Part shown: positions 5,775-13,232 of the stretch, in pieces | Layout: each line of letters begins with the position of its first letter | Numbering within the stretch: the stretch's first letter is position 1 | Assembly: GCA_964396385.1 (NCBI GenBank) | Contig: CAYNFH010000176.1 | Coordinates: forward strand, 1 to 13,835 | DNA length: 13,835 bases | Direction: 5' to 3' | Source of the DNA: CAYNFH01 sp964396385 | Lineage (GTDB): Bacteria > Armatimonadota > Chthonomonadetes > Chthonomonadales > CAJBBX01 | Made by a program: the position numbers and the translations under genes | The notes under the pieces: generated by a model | What the model saw: the letters and a program-made list of their open reading frames with translations, nothing else | Told to the model about the DNA's origin: nothing | Databases searched by the model: none

Positions 5775-7098
5775 AGTTGAAGGGGAAGCGTCGCTGCCCG
5801 TAAGGAGCGGCGATGTTGGGACCCTCCGTACCGCGGCAGAAGTCCTCAGCGGCGAGAGCCAGAAAGGACTGCTCGGCCGCATCCTCCCCTTCCTGGGCCC
5901 CGCATTCATCGCCTGCGTGGCGTACGTGGACCCGGGCAACTTCGCCGCCAACATACAGGGCGGCGCCGAGTTCGGGTACATGCTGCTCTGGGTGGTGGTT
6001 GCCAGCAACCTCATGGCGATGCTGGTGCAGGCGCTTTCCGCCAAGCTCGGCATCGCGACGGGACAAAACCTCGCGGAGATGTTCCGGTCGCACTATGGGC
6101 GGCCCGTCGTCTGGTCCATGTGGCTCCTGATGGAGATCGTCGCCATGGCCACGGACCTGGCGGAGTTCCTGGGCGCGGCTGTGGGCTTCCAGCTCTTGCT
6201 GCACGTGCCGCTGCTCTGGGGCGGCATTCTCACCGGGATCGCTACTTTTCTCATCCTGAGCCTGGAACGGCGCGGCTTTCGTCCTCTGGAAGCGGTCATC
6301 ACGGGGCTGGTGGGTATCATCGCAATCGCGTACGTGATCGAGACGTTCCTGGACAGGCCCAGCCTGGGCGCTGTCGCCTACCACGCGGTCGTGCCGCAGT
6401 TTCGCGGTACCGAAAGCGTACTGCTGGCCTCCAGCATTCTGGGCGCGACCGTTATGCCGCACGTGGTCTTCCTCCACTCCGCGCTCACTCAGGGCCGTAT
6501 CGTCACCAGGGACCCGGAGAAGCTGCGGCGGCTCTTCCGGTTTGAGCTTATGGACGTAGTGCTTGCCATGGGCCTCGCCGGATTCGTGAACTGCGCCATG
6601 CTCATCATGGCCGCCGCCACCTTCAACGCGCATGGAATGAGCCAGGTAGGCCGGATTGAAGAAGCTTACCGGACGCTCGCCCCGCTGCTGGGAAGCGCGG
6701 CGAGCTGGATCTTCGCTGTATCACTCCTGGCCTCCGGCCTCTCCTCTTCCACCGTGGGCACGATGTCCGGCCAGGTCATCATGCAGGGGTTCATCCACCG
6801 TCAGATTCCGGTGTGGCTTCGGCGCGGCATTACGATGCTCCCGTCGCTCATCGTCATCGCCATGGGGCTCGATCCAACGCGGGTGCTGGTTATCAGCCAG
6901 GTCGTGCTCAGCTTCGGCCTGCCGTTTGCGCTCGTTCCGCTCGTGATCTTCACGCGAAGGAGGGACGTAATGGGAGTCCTTGTCAACCATCGCTTGACCA
7001 CGGCTCTGGCGAGCCTGGTGGTCGCGCTGATAGTCGCGCTGAACGTGTTTCTCCTGTACCAGCAGGTGCACCAGATGATGGCGGGGGGCGGATCATGA
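5767..7098 (+). CDS. mntH: NRAMP-family divalent metal transporter (MntH-like)
   Basis: 443 residues with about eleven membrane helices, the expected size and topology. It is a proton-coupled importer of Mn2+ and/or Fe2+ in the inner membrane. The metal-site motifs are intact: DPGNFAAN in helix 1 (D55, N58) and the helix 6 A-T-V-M-P-H block (M230, H232). Other MntH-type blocks present are SAKLGIATGQNLAE (91-104), MATDLAEFLGAA (127-138) and GLSSSTVGTMSGQ (324-336). The frame is open well upstream, but that part only shadows gmhB. The GTG at 5767, overlapping gmhB by 8 bp, gives a cytoplasmic N-terminus of about 37 residues before helix 1. There is no SD, so coupling with gmhB is likely. The stop overlaps the next ATG by 4 bp (ATGA). 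The gene belongs to the gmhA-gmhB-mntH-uspA operon. Confidence 0.9.
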   Translation: MNEVEGEASLPVRSGDVGTLRTAAEVLSGESQKGLLGRILPFLGPAFIACVAYVDPGNFAANIQGGAEFGYMLLWVVVASNLMAMLVQALSAKLGIATGQNLAEMFRSHYGRPVVWSMWLLMEIVAMATDLAEFLGAAVGFQLLLHVPLLWGGILTGIATFLILSLERRGFRPLEAVITGLVGIIAIAYVIETFLDRPSLGAVAYHAVVPQFRGTESVLLASSILGATVMPHVVFLHSALTQGRIVTRDPEKLRRLFRFELMDVVLAMGLAGFVNCAMLIMAAATFNAHGMSQVGRIEEAYRTLAPLLGSAASWIFAVSLLASGLSSSTVGTMSGQVIMQGFIHRQIPVWLRRGITMLPSLIVIAMGLDPTRVLVISQVVLSFGLPFALVPLVIFTRRRDVMGVLVNHRLTTALASLVVALIVALNVFLLYQQVHQMMAGGGS

Positions 7099-8006
7099 AT
7101 TCAGGACCCGCGATTGAGCGGATGCTCGTGCCCCTGGACGGATCCGGTCTGGCGGAGGCGGTCTTGCCCGCTACCGAGGCACTGGCGTCCCGGTTCTCCG
7201 CCCAGGTCATCCTCGTTCACGTGTTGGAAAAGCGGCCGCCGGCGACCGTGCACGGCGACCGGCACCTGATGGATGCGGATGAGGCCTCGGCCTACCTGGA
7301 TTCCATTGCCTCCCGCCTTAGGATGTCGGGACTGGAGGTGGAGACGCACGTACACGCAGCGCCGGAGGGTGACCTTGCGGGCAGCGTAGTGGAGCACTCA
7401 GAGGAGTTCAGCCCGGACCTCGTCGTGCTCTGCGCGCACGGCAGCGGAGGGTTGCGGGACTTCCTGTTTGGGGGAATCGCCCAGCAGGTACTGCAGCGTG
7501 GTACGCGCCCGGTGCTGCTGATACAACCGACTGCAAGTGGTGGGGCGCCTCCTTTCGATCCCGCAACAACGCTGGTGCCGCTCGACGGCAACCCGGAGCA
7601 CGAAGCCGCGCTACCGATGGCCGCGATGATGACCCGTGCATTCGGCGGCAGCCTGGATTTTGTATACGTGGTACCCACCCTGGGCACCGTGGAGCGGGAG
7701 CGCGCTGCAACTGCGGTGCTGCTGCCGGCAACAACGCGCGCTCTCCTGGAGATGGATCAACAGGAGGCCGCAGGCTATCTGGCCCGAGTGTCCCGGCCGT
7801 ACCGGGAGAATGGACTGAAGGTGACCGCGGCGGTGCTCCGCGGTGATACGGTTCAGAGCGTACTGAAGCACGCCGGACGGGTACACGCGGGGCTGGTCGC
7901 CCTGACGAGCCATGGGCGGGTGGGGCTGGACGCGCTCTGGACGGGCAGCATCGGCCCTCGTGTAACGGCGTCGGCCGCCTGCCCGCTGCTGCTGGTGCGA
8001 GCGTGA
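7095..8006 (+). CDS. Tandem universal stress protein (two UspA domains)
   Basis: 303 residues in two UspA halves: 8-145 and 158-303, each opening with a (L/V)VPLDG strand. The second half has the complete ATP-binding signature HGRVGLDALWTGSIG (273-287). The first half reads HGSGGLRDFLFGGIA (115-129), with Gly where the signature usually has Ser or Thr, so nucleotide binding there may be weaker. UspA proteins are cytoplasmic and often ATP-binding, with roles in stress survival. The ATG at 7095 overlaps the NRAMP stop by 4 bp (ATGA) and sits behind a G-rich stretch that can serve as SD, implying coupled synthesis with the transporter. A regulatory or stress-sensing link to metal uptake is inferred from this arrangement only. 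The frame extends upstream to 6813, but that section is a shadow of the transporter gene. Confidence 0.88.
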   Translation: MNSGPAIERMLVPLDGSGLAEAVLPATEALASRFSAQVILVHVLEKRPPATVHGDRHLMDADEASAYLDSIASRLRMSGLEVETHVHAAPEGDLAGSVVEHSEEFSPDLVVLCAHGSGGLRDFLFGGIAQQVLQRGTRPVLLIQPTASGGAPPFDPATTLVPLDGNPEHEAALPMAAMMTRAFGGSLDFVYVVPTLGTVERERAATAVLLPATTRALLEMDQQEAAGYLARVSRPYRENGLKVTAAVLRGDTVQSVLKHAGRVHAGLVALTSHGRVGLDALWTGSIGPRVTASAACPLLLVRA

Positions 8007-8016
8007 TCGGCCTCGG

Positions 8017-8022
8017 TATAAT
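8017..8022 (+). promoter_or_regulatory. -10 box TATAAT for pdxS
   Basis: A perfect TATAAT lies 11 bp past the uspA stop and 36 bp before the preferred pdxS ATG. No good -35 hexamer is seen at 16-18 bp upstream (inside the end of uspA). The box suggests pdxS is transcribed on its own, with read-through from the operon also possible. Confidence 0.45.
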
Positions 8023-8058
8023 GGATGCGTATGCAGCGTGCGAAGGATGGAGAAGATA

Positions 8059-8955
8059 ATGAGCGATTTTGAGACCCAGAAGTCTACGTGGCGCACCAAG
8101 GTGGGCCTGGCGGAGATGCTCAAGGGCGGCGTGATCATGGACGTAGTCACTCCTGAGCACGCCGTGATAGCGGAAGAGGCGGGCGCGGTAGCGGTGATGG
8201 CGCTGGAGCGCGTCCCGGCCGACATCCGGGCGCACGGTGGCGTCGCGCGCATGTCCGATCCCAAGATGATCAAGGATATCATGTCCGCGGTCACTATCCC
8301 GGTGATGGCGAAGGCGCGGATCGGCCACTTCGTGGAGGCGCAGATCCTGGAGGCGCTGGGAGTGGACTATGTCGACGAGAGCGAGGTCCTGACTCCCGCC
8401 GACGAGCAGTTCCACATCAACAAGCATGCGTACAAGGTGCCGTTCGTCTGCGGCTGCCGCGATCTGGGCGAGGCGCTGCGCCGCATCGGCGAGGGCGCGG
8501 CTATGATCCGCACGAAGGGAGAAGCCGGCACCGGGAACGTGGTGGAGGCGGTGCGGCACATGCGCGCGGTGATGGGCGGGATCCGGAAGCTCCAGGCAAT
8601 GGGCGAGGACGAGCTGATGACGGCCGCCAAGGAGCTGCAGGCCCCTTACGATCTGGTGGTGGAGGTGCACCGTACGGGCAAACTGCCGGTACCGAACTTC
8701 TCCGCGGGGGGTATCGCCACTCCGGCGGACGCGGCACTCATGCGCCAGCTGGGGGCGGAAGCGGTCTTCGTGGGCTCCGGAATCTTCAAATCGGCGGACC
8801 CGAGAGACCGCGCCAAGGCCATTGTGACTGCCTGCACCTACTACGACCGGCCTGAGATCCTGGCGGAGGTGTCCACGGGGCTCGGCGAGCCGATGCTCTC
8901 TCTGGATGTGCGGACGCTTCAGGAAGGGCAGTTGATGGCGGTGAGGGGATGGTAG
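8059..8955 (+). CDS. pdxS: Pyridoxal 5'-phosphate synthase lyase subunit PdxS (Pdx1)
   Basis: 298 residues. In the DXP-independent pathway it joins ribose 5-phosphate, glyceraldehyde 3-phosphate and ammonia from the PdxT glutaminase into PLP, as a dodecamer. Key residues are visible: the VIMDVV Asp (D28), the Schiff-base lysine in PVMAKARIGHFVEAQ (K85), the second lysine in IRTKGEAGTGNVVEA (K153), and the phosphate-binding NFSAGGIATPADAA and VFVGSGIF blocks. B. subtilis Lys81 and Lys149 correspond at an offset of four. Three in-frame starts exist (GTG 8038, ATG 8047, ATG 8059). The last is chosen because GGAG at 8049-8052 is well spaced for it. pdxT, usually next door, is absent: the following gene is on the other strand. 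Confidence 0.95.
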   Translation: MSDFETQKSTWRTKVGLAEMLKGGVIMDVVTPEHAVIAEEAGAVAVMALERVPADIRAHGGVARMSDPKMIKDIMSAVTIPVMAKARIGHFVEAQILEALGVDYVDESEVLTPADEQFHINKHAYKVPFVCGCRDLGEALRRIGEGAAMIRTKGEAGTGNVVEAVRHMRAVMGGIRKLQAMGEDELMTAAKELQAPYDLVVEVHRTGKLPVPNFSAGGIATPADAALMRQLGAEAVFVGSGIFKSADPRDRAKAIVTACTYYDRPEILAEVSTGLGEPMLSLDVRTLQEGQLMAVRGW

Positions 8956-8988
8956 GCGGAGCGGTGACGCTTCGCCCTTAACGTAAGG
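8956..8988 (+). terminator. Two adjacent hairpins directly after pdxS
   Basis: Immediately after the TAG stop, GCGGAGCG (8956-8963) pairs with CGCTTCGC (8968-8975), an 8-bp stem with one G-U pair capped by a GTGA (GNRA-type) loop. Next comes CCTTA (8976-8980) with TAAGG (8984-8988). There is no T-tract, so this may be an RNA 3'-end stabiliser or a rho-assisted stop rather than a classic intrinsic terminator. Confidence 0.45.
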
Positions 8989-9035
8989 CTTCCCCGAACC
9001 CCTGATGGAGCGTACGGCGTGGATGTGAGCACAGC

Positions 9036-9123
9036 GGGAGGGTGAGGCTCCCGCCGAACGGCTCTGTAGATTACGGTTTCACCATTGTTACAGAGACGGC
9101 TCAGCAGGAGCTTCGCCCTCCCC
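9036..9123. repeat. Imperfect palindromic element of about 88 bp (REP/MITE-like)
   Basis: The left arm begins GGGAGGGTGAGGCTCCCGCC (9036-9055) and runs to 9068. The right arm (9089-9123) reads in reverse complement as GGGAGGGCGAAGCTCCTGCT and onward. The two arms match over about 33 bp with a few, mostly C/T or G/A, differences, which are partly pairing-neutral. The centre (9069-9088) is a more AT-rich loop. It lies between convergent pdxS and the protease gene. The layout resembles a non-autonomous palindromic repeat; copy number in the genome cannot be seen here. Confidence 0.6.
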
Positions 9124-9184
9124 TTCTTGTGGTTCCCGGGACGTACCCCTGATGCCATGAGTGTCGGCCTTACGGTCCCCCACG

Positions 9185-10453
9185 TCAGACCAGCCGGCGG
9201 GGTTTGATTTTCAGCTTGACGGTTTCCTTGCTGCGGAGGACGGTGAGCGTGTACTCCTTGCCGTCCTGGCGGAAGAGGGCCCGAACGGCGTCCAACGATA
9301 GTGAGCTGGTCGGCTTGTCGTCCACGGACGTGATGACGTCGCCCTCCTGTAAACCGGCTTCGGCCGCCGGCGTCGCGGGGTAGATCCGCGAGACCCGCAG
9401 CGTCTTTAGGTCCTGGCCCTCCGCGACGAACAGGGCCCCGCACATGTCGTAATCGTCCTGGTCCTTAAGGTGGCTGTTGGGCTCCAGGACCAGGCGTCCC
9501 CTCCCGTAGTCGAACACGACTTTGAACCGCTTGAGTATCTCCCCGCCGATGCTTCCCTGGACGTCCCGCGTGGCGAAGACCCCACGGGTTGCCTGAGAGA
9601 ATGCGGTCACCGGCTGCTCCACCACGAACTTGTCGATCCGAATGGCCGCCACCCGGCCGATCTGTTCGTCCATGTCCCCGCCGACGCCGTTACTCCTACG
9701 CGAAATCGTCGCCGTCTTCTTGTCCAGCAGCTTGTTCGACTGCACAAAGCCGGGACTGAGGATCACGGCGCTTTCTGCGCCGGTGTCCAGAATGAACTCC
9801 CCGAACGCGGGCGGTTTGCCGGCAACGTCGACCCGCGCGTGAGTCATCGGCAGCCTGGCGCGCACGGTGATCGGGAACTGGCCGCCGTGGCCCTGGTACC
9901 GGAAGGTTCGCCGGGCATAGAGCGCTACGGTTCCCCCCGCGTAGTCAATCTCGACGACGTAGGAGTGGAAGAGGTCGTAGCCAATGAATCCATCGATCGG
10001 CCTCCCGGCGCGCGCCTCCAGCGGGGAGAGGTCCAGAACCACGCTCCGCGCCGCGCGAAACGCTACGCCCCCGAGCGAATACCGGACGTTACGCACGATG
10101 CCGGCGGTGCCACGGGACTGCCCGGTTCCGACCGTGCGGACCCGGCCCGCTGGTTCCAGGCGCAGGCTCGCCGCGAGTCGCCGGTTCAGCACGCAGTCGC
10201 CCGCCGCGGAATCCAGGATAAAGCGGAGCGGCCCTGAGCCGTTGACCCGGATCCCTATGCACACATGATTCATGTAAAGGCTGAACGGAATGCGCGCCAG
10301 CGGCTTGACCGGGGTGTGTTGCACCGCAGCAACCTGCCGCACGGCGCCTGCGGGGGCGAGGAGCCGATGGACCGGGGGCGCTGGCGGATGGCCCACGGAC
10401 GTTACCAGGCTAGTTAACGTCAAACCGTGCCGGAGAGCCGCGAGAAAGCTCAC
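9185..10453 (-). CDS. Two-lobed retropepsin-like aspartyl protease with C-terminal PDZ domain
   Basis: 422 residues. Two aspartyl-protease-like lobes are each built around a hydrophobic-D-(S/T)-(G/A) motif: ILDSAAGDCVL with D81 in the first and ILDTGAESAV with D223 in the second. Each is followed by the later I-G hallmark (DGFIGYDLF at 154-162 and SIGGEILKRF at 301-310). A PDZ domain fills about 335-420, with GLQEGDVITSVDDKP as its core. The first motif is D-S-A rather than D-T/S-G, so activity needs caution. The N-terminus has a short hydrophobic stretch (residues 2-20) and a Pro-rich region, suggesting export, but no clear signal cleavage site is evident. The GTG at 10453 is preceded by a perfect extended SD at 10461-10470. 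It is divergent from the YfhO gene across 190 bp. Substrate unknown. Confidence 0.8.
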   Translation of the reverse strand: MSFLAALRHGLTLTSLVTSVGHPPAPPVHRLLAPAGAVRQVAAVQHTPVKPLARIPFSLYMNHVCIGIRVNGSGPLRFILDSAAGDCVLNRRLAASLRLEPAGRVRTVGTGQSRGTAGIVRNVRYSLGGVAFRAARSVVLDLSPLEARAGRPIDGFIGYDLFHSYVVEIDYAGGTVALYARRTFRYQGHGGQFPITVRARLPMTHARVDVAGKPPAFGEFILDTGAESAVILSPGFVQSNKLLDKKTATISRRSNGVGGDMDEQIGRVAAIRIDKFVVEQPVTAFSQATRGVFATRDVQGSIGGEILKRFKVVFDYGRGRLVLEPNSHLKDQDDYDMCGALFVAEGQDLKTLRVSRIYPATPAAEAGLQEGDVITSVDDKPTSSLSLDAVRALFRQDGKEYTLTVLRSKETVKLKIKPRRLV

Positions 10454-10460
10454 CGCTGGT

Positions 10461-10470
10461 GATCACCTCC
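10461..10470 (-). promoter_or_regulatory. Extended Shine-Dalgarno, GGAGGTGATC
   Basis: On the minus strand GGAGGTGATC is complementary over ten bases to the conserved 3' end of 16S rRNA (GAUCACCUCC). It ends seven bases before the GTG at 10453. This supports that start and suggests very efficient ribosome binding. Confidence 0.7.
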
Positions 10471-10643
10471 ACGTGAGTCTGTTCGGTTATCCTGATTCTC
10501 AGCGGAGGCGGATTGTTCCAAATTGACTGGAAGGATTCCGCGGCGGGCCGTAAGAAGTTTGGCGCGGTATGGGCCTGCCGCGTCCAAGCGGTGGAGATTC
10601 GGTGGTCGGGACCGGTTCCTAGGAGAGGAAGGCGGACGGGAGG

Positions 10644-13139
10644 GTGCGGAGTAGGAAGACCGCGGCGGCGGGGACGACGCGCGCGGATCTGCTGTGCGCG
10701 ATTGTCCTTCTAACCGCAACTATTGGCGTCTACGCTCCGGCGCTTTTCCTGGGCAAGGTCTTGCTGCCCGCGGACATTGTGATCCTGATGCCGCCGTGGG
10801 CCGCCTCCGCCCACGATCGGTTTCCCGACCACCGCTTCGCGCAGAACCAGCTTCACGGCCCCATCTTCGAATACTACTCCTGGCGCCATTATGCCCGCGA
10901 ACGCATGCGAGCGGGGGAAGTCCCACTCTGGAACCCGTACGAGCTGTGCGGCAACGTACTGCTGGCCAACAGCCAGAGCGCGGTCCTCTATCCTCCCAAC
11001 TTCCTGCTGTACCTGTTTTCTCTGCCCACCGGCATCAATATGGTGACGGCGCTGCACACGTTCCTCACCGGTCTATTCATGTACGGCCTGTTAAGGGCGC
11101 TCGGGCTCCGGCCCGTCGCCGCGCTGACGGGCGGGCTCGCGTGGATGTTCTGCGGGCTCCAGATTGTCTGGACGGAGTTCCAAACCCCCACGGCGGCTCT
11201 TTGCTGGCTGCCCGGCGCCCTCTGGGCGTGGGAGCGGTATCGCGACAGTGGGGACTGGCGCTGGGCGGTCCTGGGCTCCAGCGGCGCGAACTGCCTGGCG
11301 CTACTTGCCGGCCACCTCCAGTTCGCCTTCTACGTTTGCCTGGCGTTCGCAGTGTACGCGGTAGTGCGGACTCCCCGGCCTGGAAGCGTCGGGCTGATGA
11401 TCGCCGCACTCGGGCTCGGCGGGCTGCTCTCCATGGCCACCAACCTGCCTGTTCTGGAGATGGGGCGCATGAACTTCCGCGCCGCCCACACGGACTACGC
11501 CTCCTCCATCTCCCTACGACTCCCGCCGAAGCAGCTCTTCATGCTCGTGCAGCCGAACCTGTTCGGCAATCCGCGGGACTATGTGGGCTTTGACGCCAAC
11601 GGCGCTCCGACGGAAGGCAACAACTACTGGGGCCAGTACGACTTCATTGAGTACACGGGCTACATGGGAGTGCCCGCCCTGATCCTGGCCCTGGGGGCGG
11701 GGACTTGGTGGGTGTTCAGGTGTTCAGGTGTTCAGGTGTTTAGGAGAAGTGGCGAAGGGGAGACCGAACCCCGAACCCCGAACCCCGAACCCCAGACCCC
11801 GGCGATCGGTTTTTGGCTTGTAATACTGTTGGTGGGTCTGCTCCTTGCGCTGGGCACGCCGCTCTGCGCGGTGCTCTTCTACGGCGTGCCGGGGTACCGG
11901 CAGTTCAACGCCACCGCCCGCGCCCTCTGCCTGTTCAGCTTTGGCGTGGCCGGTCTGGCGGGGTACGGGGTAGAGCTCCTGCTCGCGGACGTCGCGGAAC
12001 CGGTCCGGCGGAGGCGTGCGGTGGTCTTTGCTATAGCAGCAGCGGTCGTGATCCTGGCGGGACTGGTGGCATTTCCGGGGATGGGGCTCGTCTGGCAGCG
12101 GCTGTTCACGGACCAGTGGTTCGGATATGAGCTGCGCGGACTGCGAATGCTCCTCCTCTTTGGGGCAGTGACTTGCGGCCTGATGTGGCTTACCGTGCGG
12201 CGGTCCTCGCTCTGGATCAGTTGTCTCCTGCCGGTCGCCGTCGCGGCGGACCTGCTGGCGTGGAGCACCGGCTTCAACCCGATGACAGAACCGGCGATGC
12301 TCGGCTATCCGACGGCTACGACCGACTACCTGCAGCGCGCCGGCATCAACCGCGCGGTCTCCCTGGAGACGCCCGGGAAGGGGATCAAGAGCTTCATCGT
12401 CCCCAACTACAACGTGGTCCCGCACCTGCGCGAGGTCCAGGGCGCGGACTCGCTGCACACCTGGCGGTATCACCACCTGTTGGAACGCATCGTGAAGCAG
12501 ATGGATGCGGCGTGGGGCGGTTTTTCCGATCCGAACACCGTCCACGTGCCGGCGGTATCGCATCAGTTCTTTAACTTGCTGAATGTGCGCTACATCTCCA
12601 CTCAGATGGCGCTGGATGAGCGGCTGTTCAACCGGGCGGACGACGCGGAGATGACCATCTACGAGAATCCGCGAGCCGCTGGGCCAGCGTGGATGGTGGG
12701 TGGCGCGGTGGAGGCGCACGGGCTCGACGCCATCTCGGCGCTGCTGGGCGCACCGGATTTCGATGGGAGGAAGACGGCTGTAGTGGAACAGCCCGTCTCA
12801 GAGCTGGTGAGCGGTGCGGCGGTCGGCAGTCCGGTCACGATCACGGCGTTCTCTCCCCATCGCGAGGAGGCAGACGTGGACGCCCGGGCGCCGGGGCTGG
12901 TCGTGTTCTCCGAATCGGCCTTTCCCGGCTGGCGGGCCCGGGTGGATGGCCGGCAGCAGCCGGTGCTCACCGCGGACTATGTGCTTCGATCGGTATATGT
13001 CCCCGCCGGCCGCCACCACATCACGCTGTCTTACGAGCCGGCGTCCTATCGAGTAGGGCTGTATCTGAGTGCCGTAGCGGCAGGTCTGTTTGCGGCGCTG
13101 TTACTGAGTGGGCGTCGCACGAAACGGCCGCCGGACTAA
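10644..13139 (+). CDS. YfhO-family multi-pass membrane protein
   Basis: 831 residues with about a dozen hydrophobic helices, then a soluble extracytoplasmic region and a last helix near 803-823. Family marks: an early loop PADIVILMPPWA (about 42-53), the PLWNPYELCGNVLLANSQSAVLYPPN region (about 92-117), and a C-terminal beta domain ending in the FPGWRARVDGR and VYVPAGRHHITLSYEP signatures. YfhO proteins are GT-C-like and are linked to glycosylation of lipoteichoic acid or other envelope polymers in Bacillus and Listeria; the substrate here is unknown. The start is GTG at 10644, with the purine-rich AGGAGAGG further upstream than ideal. An oddity is that residues 357-387, in a loop between two helices, are encoded by two tandem-repeat arrays that keep the frame open. 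The gene converges with the PIN toxin remnant. Confidence 0.8.
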   Translation: MRSRKTAAAGTTRADLLCAIVLLTATIGVYAPALFLGKVLLPADIVILMPPWAASAHDRFPDHRFAQNQLHGPIFEYYSWRHYARERMRAGEVPLWNPYELCGNVLLANSQSAVLYPPNFLLYLFSLPTGINMVTALHTFLTGLFMYGLLRALGLRPVAALTGGLAWMFCGLQIVWTEFQTPTAALCWLPGALWAWERYRDSGDWRWAVLGSSGANCLALLAGHLQFAFYVCLAFAVYAVVRTPRPGSVGLMIAALGLGGLLSMATNLPVLEMGRMNFRAAHTDYASSISLRLPPKQLFMLVQPNLFGNPRDYVGFDANGAPTEGNNYWGQYDFIEYTGYMGVPALILALGAGTWWVFRCSGVQVFRRSGEGETEPRTPNPEPQTPAIGFWLVILLVGLLLALGTPLCAVLFYGVPGYRQFNATARALCLFSFGVAGLAGYGVELLLADVAEPVRRRRAVVFAIAAAVVILAGLVAFPGMGLVWQRLFTDQWFGYELRGLRMLLLFGAVTCGLMWLTVRRSSLWISCLLPVAVAADLLAWSTGFNPMTEPAMLGYPTATTDYLQRAGINRAVSLETPGKGIKSFIVPNYNVVPHLREVQGADSLHTWRYHHLLERIVKQMDAAWGGFSDPNTVHVPAVSHQFFNLLNVRYISTQMALDERLFNRADDAEMTIYENPRAAGPAWMVGGAVEAHGLDAISALLGAPDFDGRKTAVVEQPVSELVSGAAVGSPVTITAFSPHREEADVDARAPGLVVFSESAFPGWRARVDGRQQPVLTADYVLRSVYVPAGRHHITLSYEPASYRVGLYLSAVAAGLFAALLLSGRRTKRPPD
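11711..11742. repeat. Tandem octamer array GGTGTTCA x4 inside the YfhO-like gene
   Basis: Three exact GGTGTTCA units are followed by GGTGTTTA. The array is translated in frame into V-F-R-C-S-G-V-Q-V-F-R (from residue 357), directly after a hydrophobic segment. Such a string is not a conserved part of the family. The 8-bp unit is not a multiple of three, so change in copy number would shift the frame. Confidence 0.75.
11764..11798. repeat. Tandem heptamer array CCGAACC x4 (+1 degenerate) inside the YfhO-like gene
   Basis: Four exact CCGAACC units (11764-11791) are followed by CCAGACC. Translation gives a Pro-rich run, T-E-P-R-T-P-N-P-E-P-Q-T-P, in a loop between membrane helices. It begins 21 bp after the octamer array, and together the arrays span about 90 bp, which would preserve the frame if gained as one piece. 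It is similar in period to the heptamer arrays at 2016 and 3877. Confidence 0.75.
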
Positions 13140-13223
13140 GGTCCTCGGCTGGCTGGGCGCTGGTCGGCCCGCGTGCGACAACTCGGGTGTTATGGGACTA
13201 TGGCTTTGCGCTACCTGAGGACC
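13140..13223. repeat. Widely spaced 7-bp inverted repeat between convergent genes
   Basis: GGTCCTC (13140-13146), starting right after the YfhO-like gene's stop, is the reverse complement of GAGGACC (13217-13223), ten bases before the PIN gene's stop. The 70-bp spacing makes the pair weak. No T-tract or other terminator feature is seen in this 93-bp gap. Confidence 0.2.
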
Positions 13224-13232
13224 CGGGCTTGC

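Noticed and set aside
5545..6633. 362-codon minus-strand open frame opposite gmhB and the NRAMP gene
   Set aside because: The His/Glu/Arg-rich translation is the mirror of hydrophobic codons of the transporter; no domain and no proper start region.
6813..7094. Upstream extension of the UspA frame into the NRAMP gene
   Set aside because: Unrelated to UspA; the ATG at 7095 overlaps the transporter stop and has a G-rich SD.
7408..8670. 420-codon minus-strand open frame opposite uspA and pdxS
   Set aside because: Its translation is low-complexity, rich in Arg, His, Pro and Ala, with no family resemblance, and both opposite genes are clear. It is a high-GC antisense shadow.
10461..10470. GATCACCTCC on the plus strand as a fragment of the 16S rRNA 3' end
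   Set aside because: Only ten bases match and no rRNA helix context surrounds it; it is explained as the complement of an extended SD for the minus-strand protease gene.
11724..12719. 331-codon minus-strand open frame opposite the YfhO-like gene
   Set aside because: Same antisense shadow pattern; the plus-strand frame has family signatures along its length.
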